Assembly (NCBI RefSeq): GCF_900100495.1
Contig: NZ_FNCT01000010.1
Coordinates: 124,001 to 188,000 of the forward strand
Direction: 5' to 3'
DNA: 64,000 nucleotides
From: Pseudomonas benzenivorans
Lineage (GTDB): Bacteria > Pseudomonadota > Gammaproteobacteria > Pseudomonadales > Pseudomonadaceae
Shown: one piece after another, positions 40,344-49,848 of the stretch
Layout: the number at the start of each line of letters is the position of its first letter
How positions within the stretch are numbered: the stretch's first letter is position 1
Translations under genes and position numbers: made by a program
Notes under the pieces: generated by a model
Told to the model about the DNA's origin: nothing
Database searches by the model: none
Seen by the model: only the letters and a program-made list of their open reading frames with translations

Positions 40344-42332
40344 TCAGAAGGCAAAGCAGGAACAGCCGAACGCGCCCCAGAAACCCTGGAAGTCGCTGAC
40401 CGGAACCGAGGACAGGCGCGCCCGTTCGTGGCTGTGCGCGTGCACCGCGCAGGCCCCCACGCACTGGTGCACCTGCGCCGCCAGCGGTGCGGCGGGCCGC
40501 CAGTGGCCGGGCACGTTGATCACCGGCGACCAGTCCGGCATGACCGGCACCGAGGGCGGCGACAGCTTGTCGAACTCCCCCGCGCCGTAGACTACCTTGC
40601 CGTCGACGATGGTCAGGACCGACTCGATCCACTTGATCGCCTCCTCCTCGACGCTGAAGAAGTCCGCCGACAGGGCGATCAGGTCGGCCAGCTGGCCGAC
40701 CTTGATCTGGCCCTTCTTGCCCTGCTCCGAGGAGAACCAGGCGCTGCCGTGGGTGAACAGCTGCAGCGCGGTGTCGCGGGGCAGCCCCTGGGAATAAAGT
40801 GCCATGCCGCCGACGGTGCGCCCGCTGACCAGCCAGTACAGCGAGGTCCAGGGATTGTAGCTGGACACCCGGGTGGCGTCGGTGCCGGCGCCGACCGGCA
40901 CGCCTTCGGCGAGCATGCGCTGGATCGGCGGGGTCTGCTCGGCGGCCTGCTGGCCGTAGCGATCGACGAAATACTCGCCCTGGAACGCCATGCGGTCCTG
41001 GATCGCGATGCCGCCACCGAGCGCGCGCACCCGTTCGATGTTCTTCGGCGAGATGGTTTCGGCGTGGTCGAAGAACCACGGCAGGCCGTTGAAGGGAATA
41101 TCGCGATCGACCTTCTCGAACACGTCGAGCATGCGCGAGATGGATTCGTCGTAGGTCGCATGCAGGCGGAACGGCCAGCGCTGCTCGACCAGATGGCGGA
41201 CCACCGGCTCCAGCTCGTCCTCCATGCTGGCGGCGAGGTCCGGGCGTGGCTCGACGAAATCCTCGAAATCGGCGGCGGAGAACACCAGCATCTCGCCGGC
41301 GCCGTTGTGCCGCAGGAAATCGTCGCCCTGGTGCAGCTTGACTGAGCCGGTCCAGCTCTTGAAGTCGGCGAGCTCTTCCTTGGGCCGCTGGGTGAACAGG
41401 TTGTAGGCGATGCGCACGCTGAGCTGATTGGCCTTGGCCAGCTGCTCGATCACCGCATAGTCGTCCGGGTAGTTCTGGAAGCCCCCGCCGGCGTCGATGG
41501 CGCTGGTCACGCCCAGGCGGTTGAGTTCGCGCATGAACTGACGGGTCGAGTTGACCTGGTACTCCAGCGGCAGCTTCGGCCCTTTGGCCAGGGTCGAATA
41601 GAGGATCATTGCATTGGGCTTGGCCACCAGCATGCCGGTGGGCTCGCCGTTGGCGTCGCGCTGGATCTCGCCGCCCGGCGGGTTGGGCGTGTTGCGGTCG
41701 TAGCCGACCACCCGCAGCGCCGCGCGGTTGAGCAGCGCGCGGTCGTAGAGGTGGAGGACGAACACCGGGGTGTCCGGCGCCGCCTGGTTGAGCTCGTCGA
41801 GGGTCGGCATGCGTTTTTCGGCGAACTGGAACTCGTTCCAGCCGCCGACCACCCGCACCCACTGCGGTGCGGGGGTGCGCTCGGCCTGCTGCTTGAGCAG
41901 GCGCAGCGCATCGGCGAGCGAGGGCACGCCTTCCCAGCGCAGCTCCAGGTTGTAGTTGAGGCCGCCGCGGATCAGGTGCAGGTGCGAGTCGTTGAGACCG
42001 GGCACCACGGTACGCCGCTGCAAGTCGATGACCCGGGTGGCGCTGCCGCGCAGGGCCATGGCCTCGGCGTCGCTACCGACGGCGACGAAGCGCCCGTCCT
42101 TGATCGCCACGGCGGTGGCGCTGGGGTTTGCGCGGTCGACGGTATGCAGACGACCATTGAATAGAATCAGATCGGCGCTCATGGCACTCCCCTTGGAGTT
42201 GGTGGAATGGGTAGGCGATAGGCCGGCAGCAGCGGCCAGAGGTAAGGCGGACCACAGCGCGCCAGCCGCTCCGACCACGGAACTGCTGGCGAGAAACTTG
42301 CGGCGACCGCGATTGGTGTCGTCATTGCTCAC
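40344..42332 (-). CDS. Tat-exported amidohydrolase (YtcJ-like) with Cys-rich tail
   Basis: Metal-dependent amidohydrolase family 3 protein of 662 residues. A twin-arginine signal starts the protein (NRGRRKFLASSSVVGAAGAL). The domain begins SADLILFNGRLHTVDRAN and includes PGLNDSHLHLIRGG, RLHATYDESI, PWFFDHAETI and AGTDATRVSSYNPW. The last 45 residues are unusual: a His/Cys stretch (HQCVGACAVHAHSH) ending GFWGAFGCSCFAF. GGAGG lies 9 nt before the ATG. It is first of a tightly packed pair with the MFS exporter gene. Confidence 0.88.
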   Translation of the reverse strand: MSNDDTNRGRRKFLASSSVVGAAGALWSALPLAAAAGLSPTHSTNSKGSAMSADLILFNGRLHTVDRANPSATAVAIKDGRFVAVGSDAEAMALRGSATRVIDLQRRTVVPGLNDSHLHLIRGGLNYNLELRWEGVPSLADALRLLKQQAERTPAPQWVRVVGGWNEFQFAEKRMPTLDELNQAAPDTPVFVLHLYDRALLNRAALRVVGYDRNTPNPPGGEIQRDANGEPTGMLVAKPNAMILYSTLAKGPKLPLEYQVNSTRQFMRELNRLGVTSAIDAGGGFQNYPDDYAVIEQLAKANQLSVRIAYNLFTQRPKEELADFKSWTGSVKLHQGDDFLRHNGAGEMLVFSAADFEDFVEPRPDLAASMEDELEPVVRHLVEQRWPFRLHATYDESISRMLDVFEKVDRDIPFNGLPWFFDHAETISPKNIERVRALGGGIAIQDRMAFQGEYFVDRYGQQAAEQTPPIQRMLAEGVPVGAGTDATRVSSYNPWTSLYWLVSGRTVGGMALYSQGLPRDTALQLFTHGSAWFSSEQGKKGQIKVGQLADLIALSADFFSVEEEAIKWIESVLTIVDGKVVYGAGEFDKLSPPSVPVMPDWSPVINVPGHWRPAAPLAAQVHQCVGACAVHAHSHERARLSSVPVSDFQGFWGAFGCSCFAF

Positions 42333-42348
42333 GCTATCCTCCGTCCCC

Positions 42349-42888
42349 TCATCGAGGGCTCAGCCACGCGGCGAACAGGGCCGTCACCTTGGGCATGAAC
42401 AGGTATACGACCAATAGAACGATGCTCAGGGTGATCAGCACGTTGCTCGGGACATAGCCACCCAGCCACGGCAGGCGAGCAAAGACTGGCTGCCACAGAA
42501 GCGGTATCAGCAGGCTCAAAGGCAGGATCACCAGGAAGGTGATGCAGGCCTGCTTCCAGCGCGCCGGCGCCGCCTGCGGACTCGGGGTGAACCAGAATTC
42601 GCGATTGGCGTCGACTTCGATCTGGTCGCCTTCGGCGAGCAGCGGCGACACCTCCTCGATCAGATGACGGCGCTCGCTGGAATCCAGCCAGCACTGCAGC
42701 TCGCGGGTGCCGGCGAAGCGCAGCACACAGACGAACCGCTCCACATCGCGCATGACATTGACCCCCAGGTGACCCGGGTAGGTACTGGCGATCCGCGTGG
42801 TGCGCCGCAGCCATTGTTCGTAGGCTGCTTCCTGCCCGGCCTTGACCCGGTGCCGCACGATCAAGGTGACGACATCGACCTCATCCAT
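42349..42888 (-). CDS. Antibiotic-biosynthesis-monooxygenase-like domain with membrane anchor
   Basis: 179 residues: an N-terminal ABM-type ferredoxin-like domain (VVTLIVRHRVKAGQEAAYEQ WLRRTTRIASTYPGHLGVNV) and two C-terminal transmembrane helices (ACITFLVILPLSLLIPLLW, VLITLSIVLLVVYLF). This layout is common in Pseudomonas, function unknown. GGGAG precedes the ATG. It lies 24 nt downstream of the DoxX gene and 16 nt upstream of the amidohydrolase gene, in one likely operon. Confidence 0.87.
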   Translation of the reverse strand: MDEVDVVTLIVRHRVKAGQEAAYEQWLRRTTRIASTYPGHLGVNVMRDVERFVCVLRFAGTRELQCWLDSSERRHLIEEVSPLLAEGDQIEVDANREFWFTPSPQAAPARWKQACITFLVILPLSLLIPLLWQPVFARLPWLGGYVPSNVLITLSIVLLVVYLFMPKVTALFAAWLSPR

Positions 42889-42912
42889 AAATGCTCCCGC
42901 CAGCCCGCTGTT

Positions 42913-43323
42913 TTAATAAAGCCAGAGCGCCTTGCTCCGGGGTTCGGCAATCCGCCGGCCGAGCGCCAGGGCGCCCGGTCCGGAGATCGCCAGGGTGGTA
43001 AAGGTGATCAGTAGCAGCCAGGCGAACTGCCCTTCGTCCAGGCTCCACTGCGGGTGCACCAGCACTAGCGACACCAGCAGCAGAACCACGATGGGCACGC
43101 AGGCCAGACGGGTGAGCAGGCCGAGCAGGATCAGCAGCGGACAGAGCACCTCGGCGAAAATCGCCAGGCACAGGGTCAGCCCCGCCCCCAGTCCCATGGG
43201 GTCCTCGATCCGCTGCAGTTCCTGACTGAAGTGCAGCACCTTGGGCAAGCCATGCACCTGCAGTAACAGCAGCGAACCGCTGACTCTGAGAAACAGCAGG
43301 GCCCAGTCAACCGGATTACGCAT
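42913..43323 (-). CDS. Second DoxX-like membrane protein
   Basis: 136 residues with four hydrophobic helices; DoxX-type features are WALLFLRVSGSLLLLQVHGL PKVLHF, AIFAEVLCPLLILLGLLTRL and HPQWSLDEGQFAWLLLITF. GGAGAG at 6-nt spacing supports ATG at 43323 over the ATG two codons upstream. It sits between the isochorismatase and ABM-domain genes. Confidence 0.88.
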   Translation of the reverse strand: MRNPVDWALLFLRVSGSLLLLQVHGLPKVLHFSQELQRIEDPMGLGAGLTLCLAIFAEVLCPLLILLGLLTRLACVPIVVLLLVSLVLVHPQWSLDEGQFAWLLLITFTTLAISGPGALALGRRIAEPRSKALWLY

Positions 43324-43379
43324 GCTCATCTCTCCGTCGCGAGGAAACAGCGCCGCCCGCAGGCGGGCGGCGCCGCCAC

Positions 43380-44033
43380 TCAATGGCCTTCCGAGGCGTT
43401 GAACATGGTCTTCGCGTAGATCAGGCCGAGGCCGTAGGCGCCACCGTGTTCGATGGAGGTTTTCACGGTCTGCTCGTAGGTCTCGCCACGGGCCCAGTCG
43501 CGCTGCAGTTCCAGCAGGTACTGCAACGAGGTCATGGGCCGGGCACCGAGCTGGATCATGCGCTGCATGGCCATCTCGTGGGCCTCGTCGGAGACATCGC
43601 CACAGGCATCGGCGATCACGTACACCTCGAAGCCCTGGTCGAGGGCCGACAGCGCCGGGCCGACGATGCACACCGAGGTCCACAGGCCGGCCAGGACGAT
43701 CTTCTGCCTGTCCGCGGCATTGACCTCGACGGCGATGCGCGGGTCTTCCCAGGTGTTCATGCTGGTACGGTCGATGACCTGGTAGTCGGGGAAGACCGAC
43801 TTGATCTCATCGAAGATCGGCCCGGAGAAGCTCTTCTCGGCGACGGTGGTGAGGATGGTCGACACCCCGAACTCCTTGGCGGCCTTGGCCACCAGCGCGG
43901 CGTTGTTGCGCAGGGTCACCGCGTCGATCGACTTGGTGGCGAAGGACATCTGCGACTGGTGATCGATCATGATCAGGGTGTGGTCGCTCGGGTTGAGCAG
44001 GGTCTTGCCTGGAGCTGCTTTGGCGATGGCCAT
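43380..44033 (-). CDS. Second isochorismatase-family hydrolase
   Basis: Cysteine hydrolase of 217 residues. Catalytic Asp24 (LIMIDHQSQMSFATKSID) and Cys122 (GLWTSVCIVGPALSALDQGF EVYVIADACGD) are present. It is related to the ycaC-like gene at 38035 but only moderately similar. The start at 44033 has GAGGAAA upstream; a longer start is possible. It leads the minus-strand series through DoxX, ABM-domain, amidohydrolase and MFS genes. Confidence 0.9.
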   Translation of the reverse strand: MAIAKAAPGKTLLNPSDHTLIMIDHQSQMSFATKSIDAVTLRNNAALVAKAAKEFGVSTILTTVAEKSFSGPIFDEIKSVFPDYQVIDRTSMNTWEDPRIAVEVNAADRQKIVLAGLWTSVCIVGPALSALDQGFEVYVIADACGDVSDEAHEMAMQRMIQLGARPMTSLQYLLELQRDWARGETYEQTVKTSIEHGGAYGLGLIYAKTMFNASEGH

Positions 44034-44120
44034 GGTGGTTTCCTCTTGGTTCATGCAGGTGGTCAGTGCGGGCTTGCCTGCAGCCGCCGGGCGGGAGACC
44101 CGCGCCGGCAGGCAGGATCG

Positions 44121-44945
44121 TCAGCCCTGGATAAATGCCAGCAGGTCGGCGTTCAGGCGCTCCTTGTGGGTGTCGGTCAGGCCATGGGGTGCGCCCGGGT
44201 ACACCAGCAGCCGGGCATCGGCCACCAGCCTGGCCGAGGCCTGGCCGGCAGTGCCGATCGGCACGATCTGGTCGTCGTCGCCGTGCACCACCAGGGTCGG
44301 CACGTCGAACTTGTTCAGGTCGGCGGTGAAGTCGGTGGCGGAGAAGGCGGCGATGCAGTCGTAGGTGTTCTTGTGTCCGGCGAGCATGCCCTGCATCCAG
44401 AACGCATCGATCAGGCCCTGGGAAACCACCGCGCCAGGCCGGTTGAAACCGAAGAAGGGGCCGCTGGCGATGTCCTGGTAGAGCTGCGAGCGGTTGGCGA
44501 TGGAACCGGCGCGCAGGCCGTCGAATACCTCCAGCGGCACGCCGTCGGGGTTGCTTTCGGTGCGCAGCATCAGCGGCGGTACCGCCGAGATCAGCCCGGC
44601 CTTGGCCACCCGCCGGGTGCCGTGACGACCGATGTAGCGCGCCACTTCGCCGCCGCCGGTGGAGAAGCCGAGCAGCACCGCGTCCTTGAGGTCGAGCGCC
44701 TCAATCAGCTCCGCCAGGTCGTCGGCGTAGTGATCCATGTCGTTGCCGTCCCAGGGCTGGCTGGAGCGCCCGTGACCGCGGCGGTCGTGGGCGATCACCC
44801 GATAGCCGTTGGCCGCCAGGAACAGCATCTGCGACTCCCAGCTGTCGGCATTCAGCGGCCAGCCGTGGCTGAACACGATGGGCTGACCGCTGCCCCAGTC
44901 CTTGTAATAGAGTTCGACGCCGTCGCGGGTGGTGATGGTGCCCAT
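44121..44945 (-). CDS. Alpha/beta hydrolase (non-heme chloroperoxidase-like esterase)
   Basis: 274 residues. HGWPLNADSWESQM, AHDRRGHGRSSQPW, nucleophile Ser95 in GFSTGGGE, acid in HGDDDQIVP and His in APHGLTDTH give a complete triad of the cofactor-free chloroperoxidase/arylesterase group. GGAGGAA precedes the ATG at 44945. It is 87 nt upstream of the isochorismatase-like gene on the same strand and may share its promoter. Confidence 0.92.
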   Translation of the reverse strand: MGTITTRDGVELYYKDWGSGQPIVFSHGWPLNADSWESQMLFLAANGYRVIAHDRRGHGRSSQPWDGNDMDHYADDLAELIEALDLKDAVLLGFSTGGGEVARYIGRHGTRRVAKAGLISAVPPLMLRTESNPDGVPLEVFDGLRAGSIANRSQLYQDIASGPFFGFNRPGAVVSQGLIDAFWMQGMLAGHKNTYDCIAAFSATDFTADLNKFDVPTLVVHGDDDQIVPIGTAGQASARLVADARLLVYPGAPHGLTDTHKERLNADLLAFIQG

Positions 44946-44979
44946 GGGCAATTCCTCCGAGTGATTAGAGTCGTTAGCG

Positions 44980-45162
44980 CTATTGCAGGTGCTTCTTCAG
45001 CTCCGCGCCGGCCTGCAACATGGCCGAATCCGCGCCGCTGATATGCGCCAGCGGATTGAGCAGGCCGAAGTCGTGGATCGTCCCGTTGCAACGGGTGGCG
45101 GTAACGCCGGCCGGCGTCCAGTGCATTGCGTCTGGGAGCCATCTTTGGCCCTGCCCGGCCAT
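44980..45162 (-). pseudogene. C-terminal remnant of an alpha/beta hydrolase (HSL-like)
   Basis: The frame ends VTATRCNGTIHDFGLLNPLA HISGADSAMLQAGAELKKHLQ, matching the C-terminal end of hormone-sensitive-lipase-type esterases, including the catalytic-His motif GTIHDF. The preceding 25 residues do not match and the rest of the gene is missing. Confidence 0.6.
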
Positions 45163-45318
45163 TGGGCGAGTTAAGGGTTGTTAATCCTCGTTGCTTGGCC
45201 GACCAGTCGCGTTTTCTGCGACACGCCGTTGCACCCGGGGAAAAGTCCCAGCAACATCCTGGGAAATAGCGTCGCGGGCCAGTGCGCCCCTTCACCCGCA
45301 AGACACAAGGATTGGCGT

Positions 45319-48171
45319 ATGAAGTTGAACGGAGTTACCGCCGTGGTTGGTGCAAATCCAGGAGAAGGGAAAGATGAGCAGCCACACTCGATCCGTGCCG
45401 CCGACCGCGTGGCCCGCATCGGCGCCTACCAGGTTCTCGCGCACAAGCGCCTGGTGCTGGCCGACAGCCGCCCCCTGCAGCTGGGCAGTCGCGCGCTGGA
45501 CATCCTGCTGGTCCTGCTGGAGCATGCCGGCAGCGTGGTCAGCAAGGAACGACTGATCGCCCGGGTGTGGCCCAACAGCGTGGTGGAAGACATCAACCTG
45601 CGGGTGCATATCGCCGCCCTGCGCAAGGCACTCGGGGATGGGCGGGACGGCCAGCGCTATATCACCACCATTCCCCTGCGCGGCTACAGCCTGGTCGCCC
45701 CGGTCACCTGGCAGACGCCAGCGGATTCGCCCAAGCCGCAGGCACACAACCTGCCCCGCCGTCTGACCCCCATGATCGGGCGCGGCAACCTGGTCGACAG
45801 CCTGGTCCGGCAGGTGCGCCAGAAGCGTTTCGTCACCCTGGTGGGGCCGGGAGGAATAGGCAAGACCACGGTGGCACTGCATGTCGCCGAACGACTGCTG
45901 GAGGCCTACCCGCAGGGCGTCTGGCTGCTCGACCTGGCCCCGCTCGACAAGGCGGCGCAGCTGCCTTCGACCCTCGCCGCGGCGCTCGACCTGACCCTGC
46001 ACGGCGATGAGCCGCTGCACGAGCTGGCCAGTTACCTGCGCGATCGGCAGATGCTGCTGATTCTGGACAACTGCGAACACCTGATCGAAGCGGTGGCCGA
46101 GTTGGCCGAAAGCCTGCTCAAGGCGGCCCCGCGGATCGACATCCTGGCCACCAGCCGCGAGGTCCTGCGCGCCGAGGGCGAGCATGTGCAACGCCTGGGT
46201 CCGCTCGCCTGCCCGCCGTCCACGCCAGACTTGACGCGCCCCCAGGCGCTGGGCTTCCCGGCGCTGCAGCTGCTGGTGGAGCGGGCCATCGCCAACCAGG
46301 GCCGGTTCGAACTGACTGACAGCGAACTGCCGCTGGCCGCCGAATTGTGCCGCCGTCTGGACGGCATTCCCCTGGCGATCGAGCTGGCTGCCGCACAGCT
46401 TGGCGCCCTGGGCCTGGCCGGCGTGCTGGCGCAGCTGGTCGACCGCTTTCGCCTGCTCAACCGCGGGCGGCGTACCGCGCCCGCCCGCCAGCGAACGCTG
46501 CGCGCCACCCTGGACTGGAGCCATCAACTGCTGCCGGCGCACGAACAGGCCAGCCTGCGCCGGCTCAGTGTGTTCCCCGCAAGCTTCACCCTGGACGCCG
46601 CGGCCGCGGTGATCGGGCCCAATGAAGCGGCGCCCCTGCCATGCCTCACGATGAGCCAGCTGGTGGCAAAATCACTGGTGAGCGCGGAGGCCGCCGACGA
46701 TCAGGTGCATTACCACCTGCTGGAAACGACCCGCACCTACGCCCTCGAGAAATTGCGCGAAGCGGCAGAGGAACCGACGGTGCGCCGGCGCCACGCGCAG
46801 TACTGCCTGGCGCTGATGGAGCAGGCCCTGCAGGAGTGGGAAGTCACCCCGACCCGGCACTGGATCGGGCGCTTCGCACCGCGCGTGGACGATCTGCGCG
46901 CCGCGCTCGACTGGGGCTTCTCGGCGCCAGGCGAGGAAGCGCTCGCCATTCTACTCACCGCCAGCTCGACGCCGCTCTGGCAGGAGCTGTCGCTGCTCCA
47001 TGAGCATGGCCGCCATGTGGCCAGGGCCCTTGCCGCGCTAGAGGCCGGTGAACAGCCCTGCCTCACGCTGCAGGTAACGCTCACGCTGGTGCTGGGCAGC
47101 GCCTGGTACCACACCCGCGGCGGCACCCCGGAGACGATCGAGGCCTTTGTCCGCGCCGGGCAACTGGCCGAGCGCTGCCACGACCTGGCCGGCCAGCTCA
47201 AGGCCGCGTCGGGGCTGATGGCGGTCAACCTGAGCCGCGCCGACTATGCGGCGGCGCTGGAGCAGACCCGCCACTTCGACCGGCTGTGCCTGCGCGACGC
47301 CCCCGAGCTGTCGCTCAGCCTGCAGCGCCTGGGCGGGCTGGCCCAGCACTTCGCCGGCAATCAAGCGCAGGCCAGGCAGCATGCCGAATACGCGCTGGCG
47401 CATATCGCCCAGCAGCCGCCCGCCGGCCATTTCACCAACGGCTTCGGCGTGCAGTACGACCAGCAGGTCGCCGCCCTGAGCCTGTTGGCGCGCATCCTCT
47501 GGCTGCAGGGCTACCCGGAGCAGGCCTGGCACCGTGCGCTGCAGGCCCTGGACGTGGCCCGGCGCATCGAGCACGGGACCTCGCTGTGCTACACCCTGGC
47601 GCTGTCGGCCTGGGTGATCGCCCGCTACAACGGCCACCACCGAGCCAGCGACGAACTGCTCGAGTTGATGCTGGTGCAGACTAGCCAACTGTCGCTGAAC
47701 ATGTTCCACGGCTGGGCCCAGCACTACGCACGCGAAACCCGGGCGCCGGGGGCGAGCACCCTGGACGAGCCCGCCCTGCCCGGCGACGGGATGATCGCCG
47801 ACATCATGGCCACCCTGAACCCGAGCTATGTCGATGACGCGCTGCTCGCGCGTGCGCAATCGGGCCAGGCCGGCTGGGTCACTGCCGAAGTGCTCCGCGC
47901 CAGGGCGACCGACCTGCTCGCGCGCGCGAACCCCGAACCGCACCAGGCGGAGTCGCTGCTGCGCGAGGCACTGGCCATCGCCGGCCAGCAGGGCGCCCTG
48001 GCCTGGGAGCTGCGCGCGGCCTGCAGCCTCGCCCGGCTGTGGCGGCAGCAAGGCCGCAGGCACGAAGCCCAGGCGTTGCTCGAGGGGGTGTATGGGCGTT
48101 TCACCGAGGGTTTCGCCACCCCGGACCTGCTCATGGCCCGGCGACTGCTCGACCAGTGTTCGGTCGCCTGA
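45319..48171 (+). CDS. Winged-helix/NTPase regulator with C-terminal helical repeats
   Basis: 950-residue transcriptional regulator. An OmpR-type winged helix (about 35-130, LQLGSRALDILLVLLEHAGS VVSKERLIARVWPNSVVEDI) is followed by an NB-ARC-like ATPase: Walker A VGPGGIGKTTVAL (about 174-186), Walker B LLILDNCEHLIE, and a sensor motif ATSREVLRAEGE. The C-terminal half (about 530-950) is a helical, TPR-like array. It faces the paralogous gene at 48180 with only 8 nt between the stops. Likely a ligand-gated activator; target unknown. Confidence 0.88.
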   Translation: MKLNGVTAVVGANPGEGKDEQPHSIRAADRVARIGAYQVLAHKRLVLADSRPLQLGSRALDILLVLLEHAGSVVSKERLIARVWPNSVVEDINLRVHIAALRKALGDGRDGQRYITTIPLRGYSLVAPVTWQTPADSPKPQAHNLPRRLTPMIGRGNLVDSLVRQVRQKRFVTLVGPGGIGKTTVALHVAERLLEAYPQGVWLLDLAPLDKAAQLPSTLAAALDLTLHGDEPLHELASYLRDRQMLLILDNCEHLIEAVAELAESLLKAAPRIDILATSREVLRAEGEHVQRLGPLACPPSTPDLTRPQALGFPALQLLVERAIANQGRFELTDSELPLAAELCRRLDGIPLAIELAAAQLGALGLAGVLAQLVDRFRLLNRGRRTAPARQRTLRATLDWSHQLLPAHEQASLRRLSVFPASFTLDAAAAVIGPNEAAPLPCLTMSQLVAKSLVSAEAADDQVHYHLLETTRTYALEKLREAAEEPTVRRRHAQYCLALMEQALQEWEVTPTRHWIGRFAPRVDDLRAALDWGFSAPGEEALAILLTASSTPLWQELSLLHEHGRHVARALAALEAGEQPCLTLQVTLTLVLGSAWYHTRGGTPETIEAFVRAGQLAERCHDLAGQLKAASGLMAVNLSRADYAAALEQTRHFDRLCLRDAPELSLSLQRLGGLAQHFAGNQAQARQHAEYALAHIAQQPPAGHFTNGFGVQYDQQVAALSLLARILWLQGYPEQAWHRALQALDVARRIEHGTSLCYTLALSAWVIARYNGHHRASDELLELMLVQTSQLSLNMFHGWAQHYARETRAPGASTLDEPALPGDGMIADIMATLNPSYVDDALLARAQSGQAGWVTAEVLRARATDLLARANPEPHQAESLLREALAIAGQQGALAWELRAACSLARLWRQQGRRHEAQALLEGVYGRFTEGFATPDLLMARRLLDQCSVA

Positions 48172-48179
48172 GCGCGCGC

Positions 48180-49658
48180 TCAGGGCAGCTTGTGGCCCTG
48201 GATCACTCGCATGTTCCTGTGCCGGGCGTAGCGCTGCTGGATCTGCCGGTACTCGTCGCTGGCCCCTAGTTTCTCCAGCGCGTAGGCCCGCGAGGTATTC
48301 AGCAGGCGGTAATGCACCACCGAGTCGATCAGTGCCACCGATAGCCAGGATTTGGCCACCAGTTGGGTAATGGCCTCGAACACCTGCGCCTCGTCGACCT
48401 GCTTGCAGGCAATGAAGCTGGCCGCCTTGTCCAGCGACAGCGCCACCTTGAACACCGCCAAGCGCTGCAACACGGTTTGTTCCAGCGGACTCAACAGGGC
48501 ATAGCTCCAGTCCAGCAGCGCCCGCAGCGACTGGTGACGGGGCGCCGCCGTCCTGCGCCCATGAATCAGCAGCTGCAAACAGTGCTCAAGCTGGCCCAGC
48601 AGGCCACGCAGGCCCAGCACTTCGACCTGTGCGGCGGCCAGTTCGAGCGCCAGCGGCATGCCATCCAGCCGGCGACAGATCGCCGTGACCACGGCGACAT
48701 CCTGCTCGCGCAGGACAAAACCGGGTCGGTACGCCGCCACCCGGGCGACGAACAGGCGCACGGCCGAACAGGCCAGCGCCACCTCGGTCGTGGACAGCGG
48801 CGTGGGGATGCTCAACGCCGCCAGCCGCTGCACGCATTCGCCCTCCGTCAGCAGCGGCTCGCGGCTGGTCGCCAGAATGGCCACGCGCGGGGCGCGCATG
48901 AGCAGGCCCTCGACCAGCGCGGCGCAGCTCTCGATCAGGTGCTCGCAGTTGTCCAGCACCAGCAGCAGGTGGCGATCCAGCAGATAGCGGTCCAGGCCAC
49001 ACCAGGCGCCCTCGCCGGGCAGCGCGAGACCCAGGGTGCTGGCGACCTTGGCGGCGACCAGCGCCGGGTCGGCCAGGCCGCTGAGGTCGATGAAGTAGAC
49101 GCCGTCCTGGTAGTGCGGCAACACCAGTTCGGCCACCCGCAGGGCAACGGTCGTCTTGCCCATTCCCCCCGGCCCGACCAGCGTCAGCAGGCGCCGCGCC
49201 GGCATCTTGCGCACCAGCTCGTCGACGATTGCATCGCGTCCGATGATCGGCGACAAGCGCCCCGGCAGGTTGTGCAGTGCCCCGCCGGACGGCCCGGCCG
49301 GCGCGGCTTCGGCAGCTTCGCTCAGCTTCACGTCGGCGACGAAGCTGTAGCCGCGCTGCGGGATATTGGCGATGTAGCGCTGGCCACCCTTGCCGTCGGC
49401 CAGGACGCGGCGCAAGGCGGCGATATGCACCCGCAGGTTGATCTCCTCGACCACGGTCGTGGGCCAGACCCGCGCCAGGATGGTTTTCTTGCTGACCACG
49501 CTGCCGGCGTGTTCGAGCAGCAGGTGGAGGATTTCCAGGGCCCGGCTGCCCACCCGCAGCGGTCGTTCGCCGTGCAGGATCAGCCGGCGCTGCACGTAGT
49601 AGTGGAACGGGCCGAACGCCAGCACCGCATCGGCATGGATGGTTCTGAGTCTGTTCAT
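48180..49658 (-). CDS. Winged-helix/NTPase regulator lacking the repeat domain
   Basis: 492-residue paralogue of the neighbouring regulator. Winged helix about 20-110 (LRVGSRALEILHLLLEHAGS VVSKKTILARVWPTTVVEEI), Walker A VGPGGMGKTTVAL (about 161-173), LLLVLDNCEHLIE, ATSREPLLTEGE. It ends shortly after the helical domain that follows the ATPase (RYARHRNMRVIQGHKLP), lacking the roughly 420-residue TPR-like part. The start MNRLRT at 49658 lacks a strong ribosome-binding site. Convergent to 45319-48171. Confidence 0.87.
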   Translation of the reverse strand: MNRLRTIHADAVLAFGPFHYYVQRRLILHGERPLRVGSRALEILHLLLEHAGSVVSKKTILARVWPTTVVEEINLRVHIAALRRVLADGKGGQRYIANIPQRGYSFVADVKLSEAAEAAPAGPSGGALHNLPGRLSPIIGRDAIVDELVRKMPARRLLTLVGPGGMGKTTVALRVAELVLPHYQDGVYFIDLSGLADPALVAAKVASTLGLALPGEGAWCGLDRYLLDRHLLLVLDNCEHLIESCAALVEGLLMRAPRVAILATSREPLLTEGECVQRLAALSIPTPLSTTEVALACSAVRLFVARVAAYRPGFVLREQDVAVVTAICRRLDGMPLALELAAAQVEVLGLRGLLGQLEHCLQLLIHGRRTAAPRHQSLRALLDWSYALLSPLEQTVLQRLAVFKVALSLDKAASFIACKQVDEAQVFEAITQLVAKSWLSVALIDSVVHYRLLNTSRAYALEKLGASDEYRQIQQRYARHRNMRVIQGHKLP

Positions 49659-49848
49659 GCAATCACAGGCGCCAAAACACCCGGCCAGGTTTACCGCAGC
49701 CAACTGCACGCAACGCAAACGCCCGTCCGGGGTCGAGCACCCCTCCAAGTCGAGGTTTCACTGACAGCATGTCAGTCATTCTTGACCGGAGAACGTCGAC
49801 GCGGGGACGAAGACGGCCAATCGAAGGCGCTATACGGACATCGGTCGT

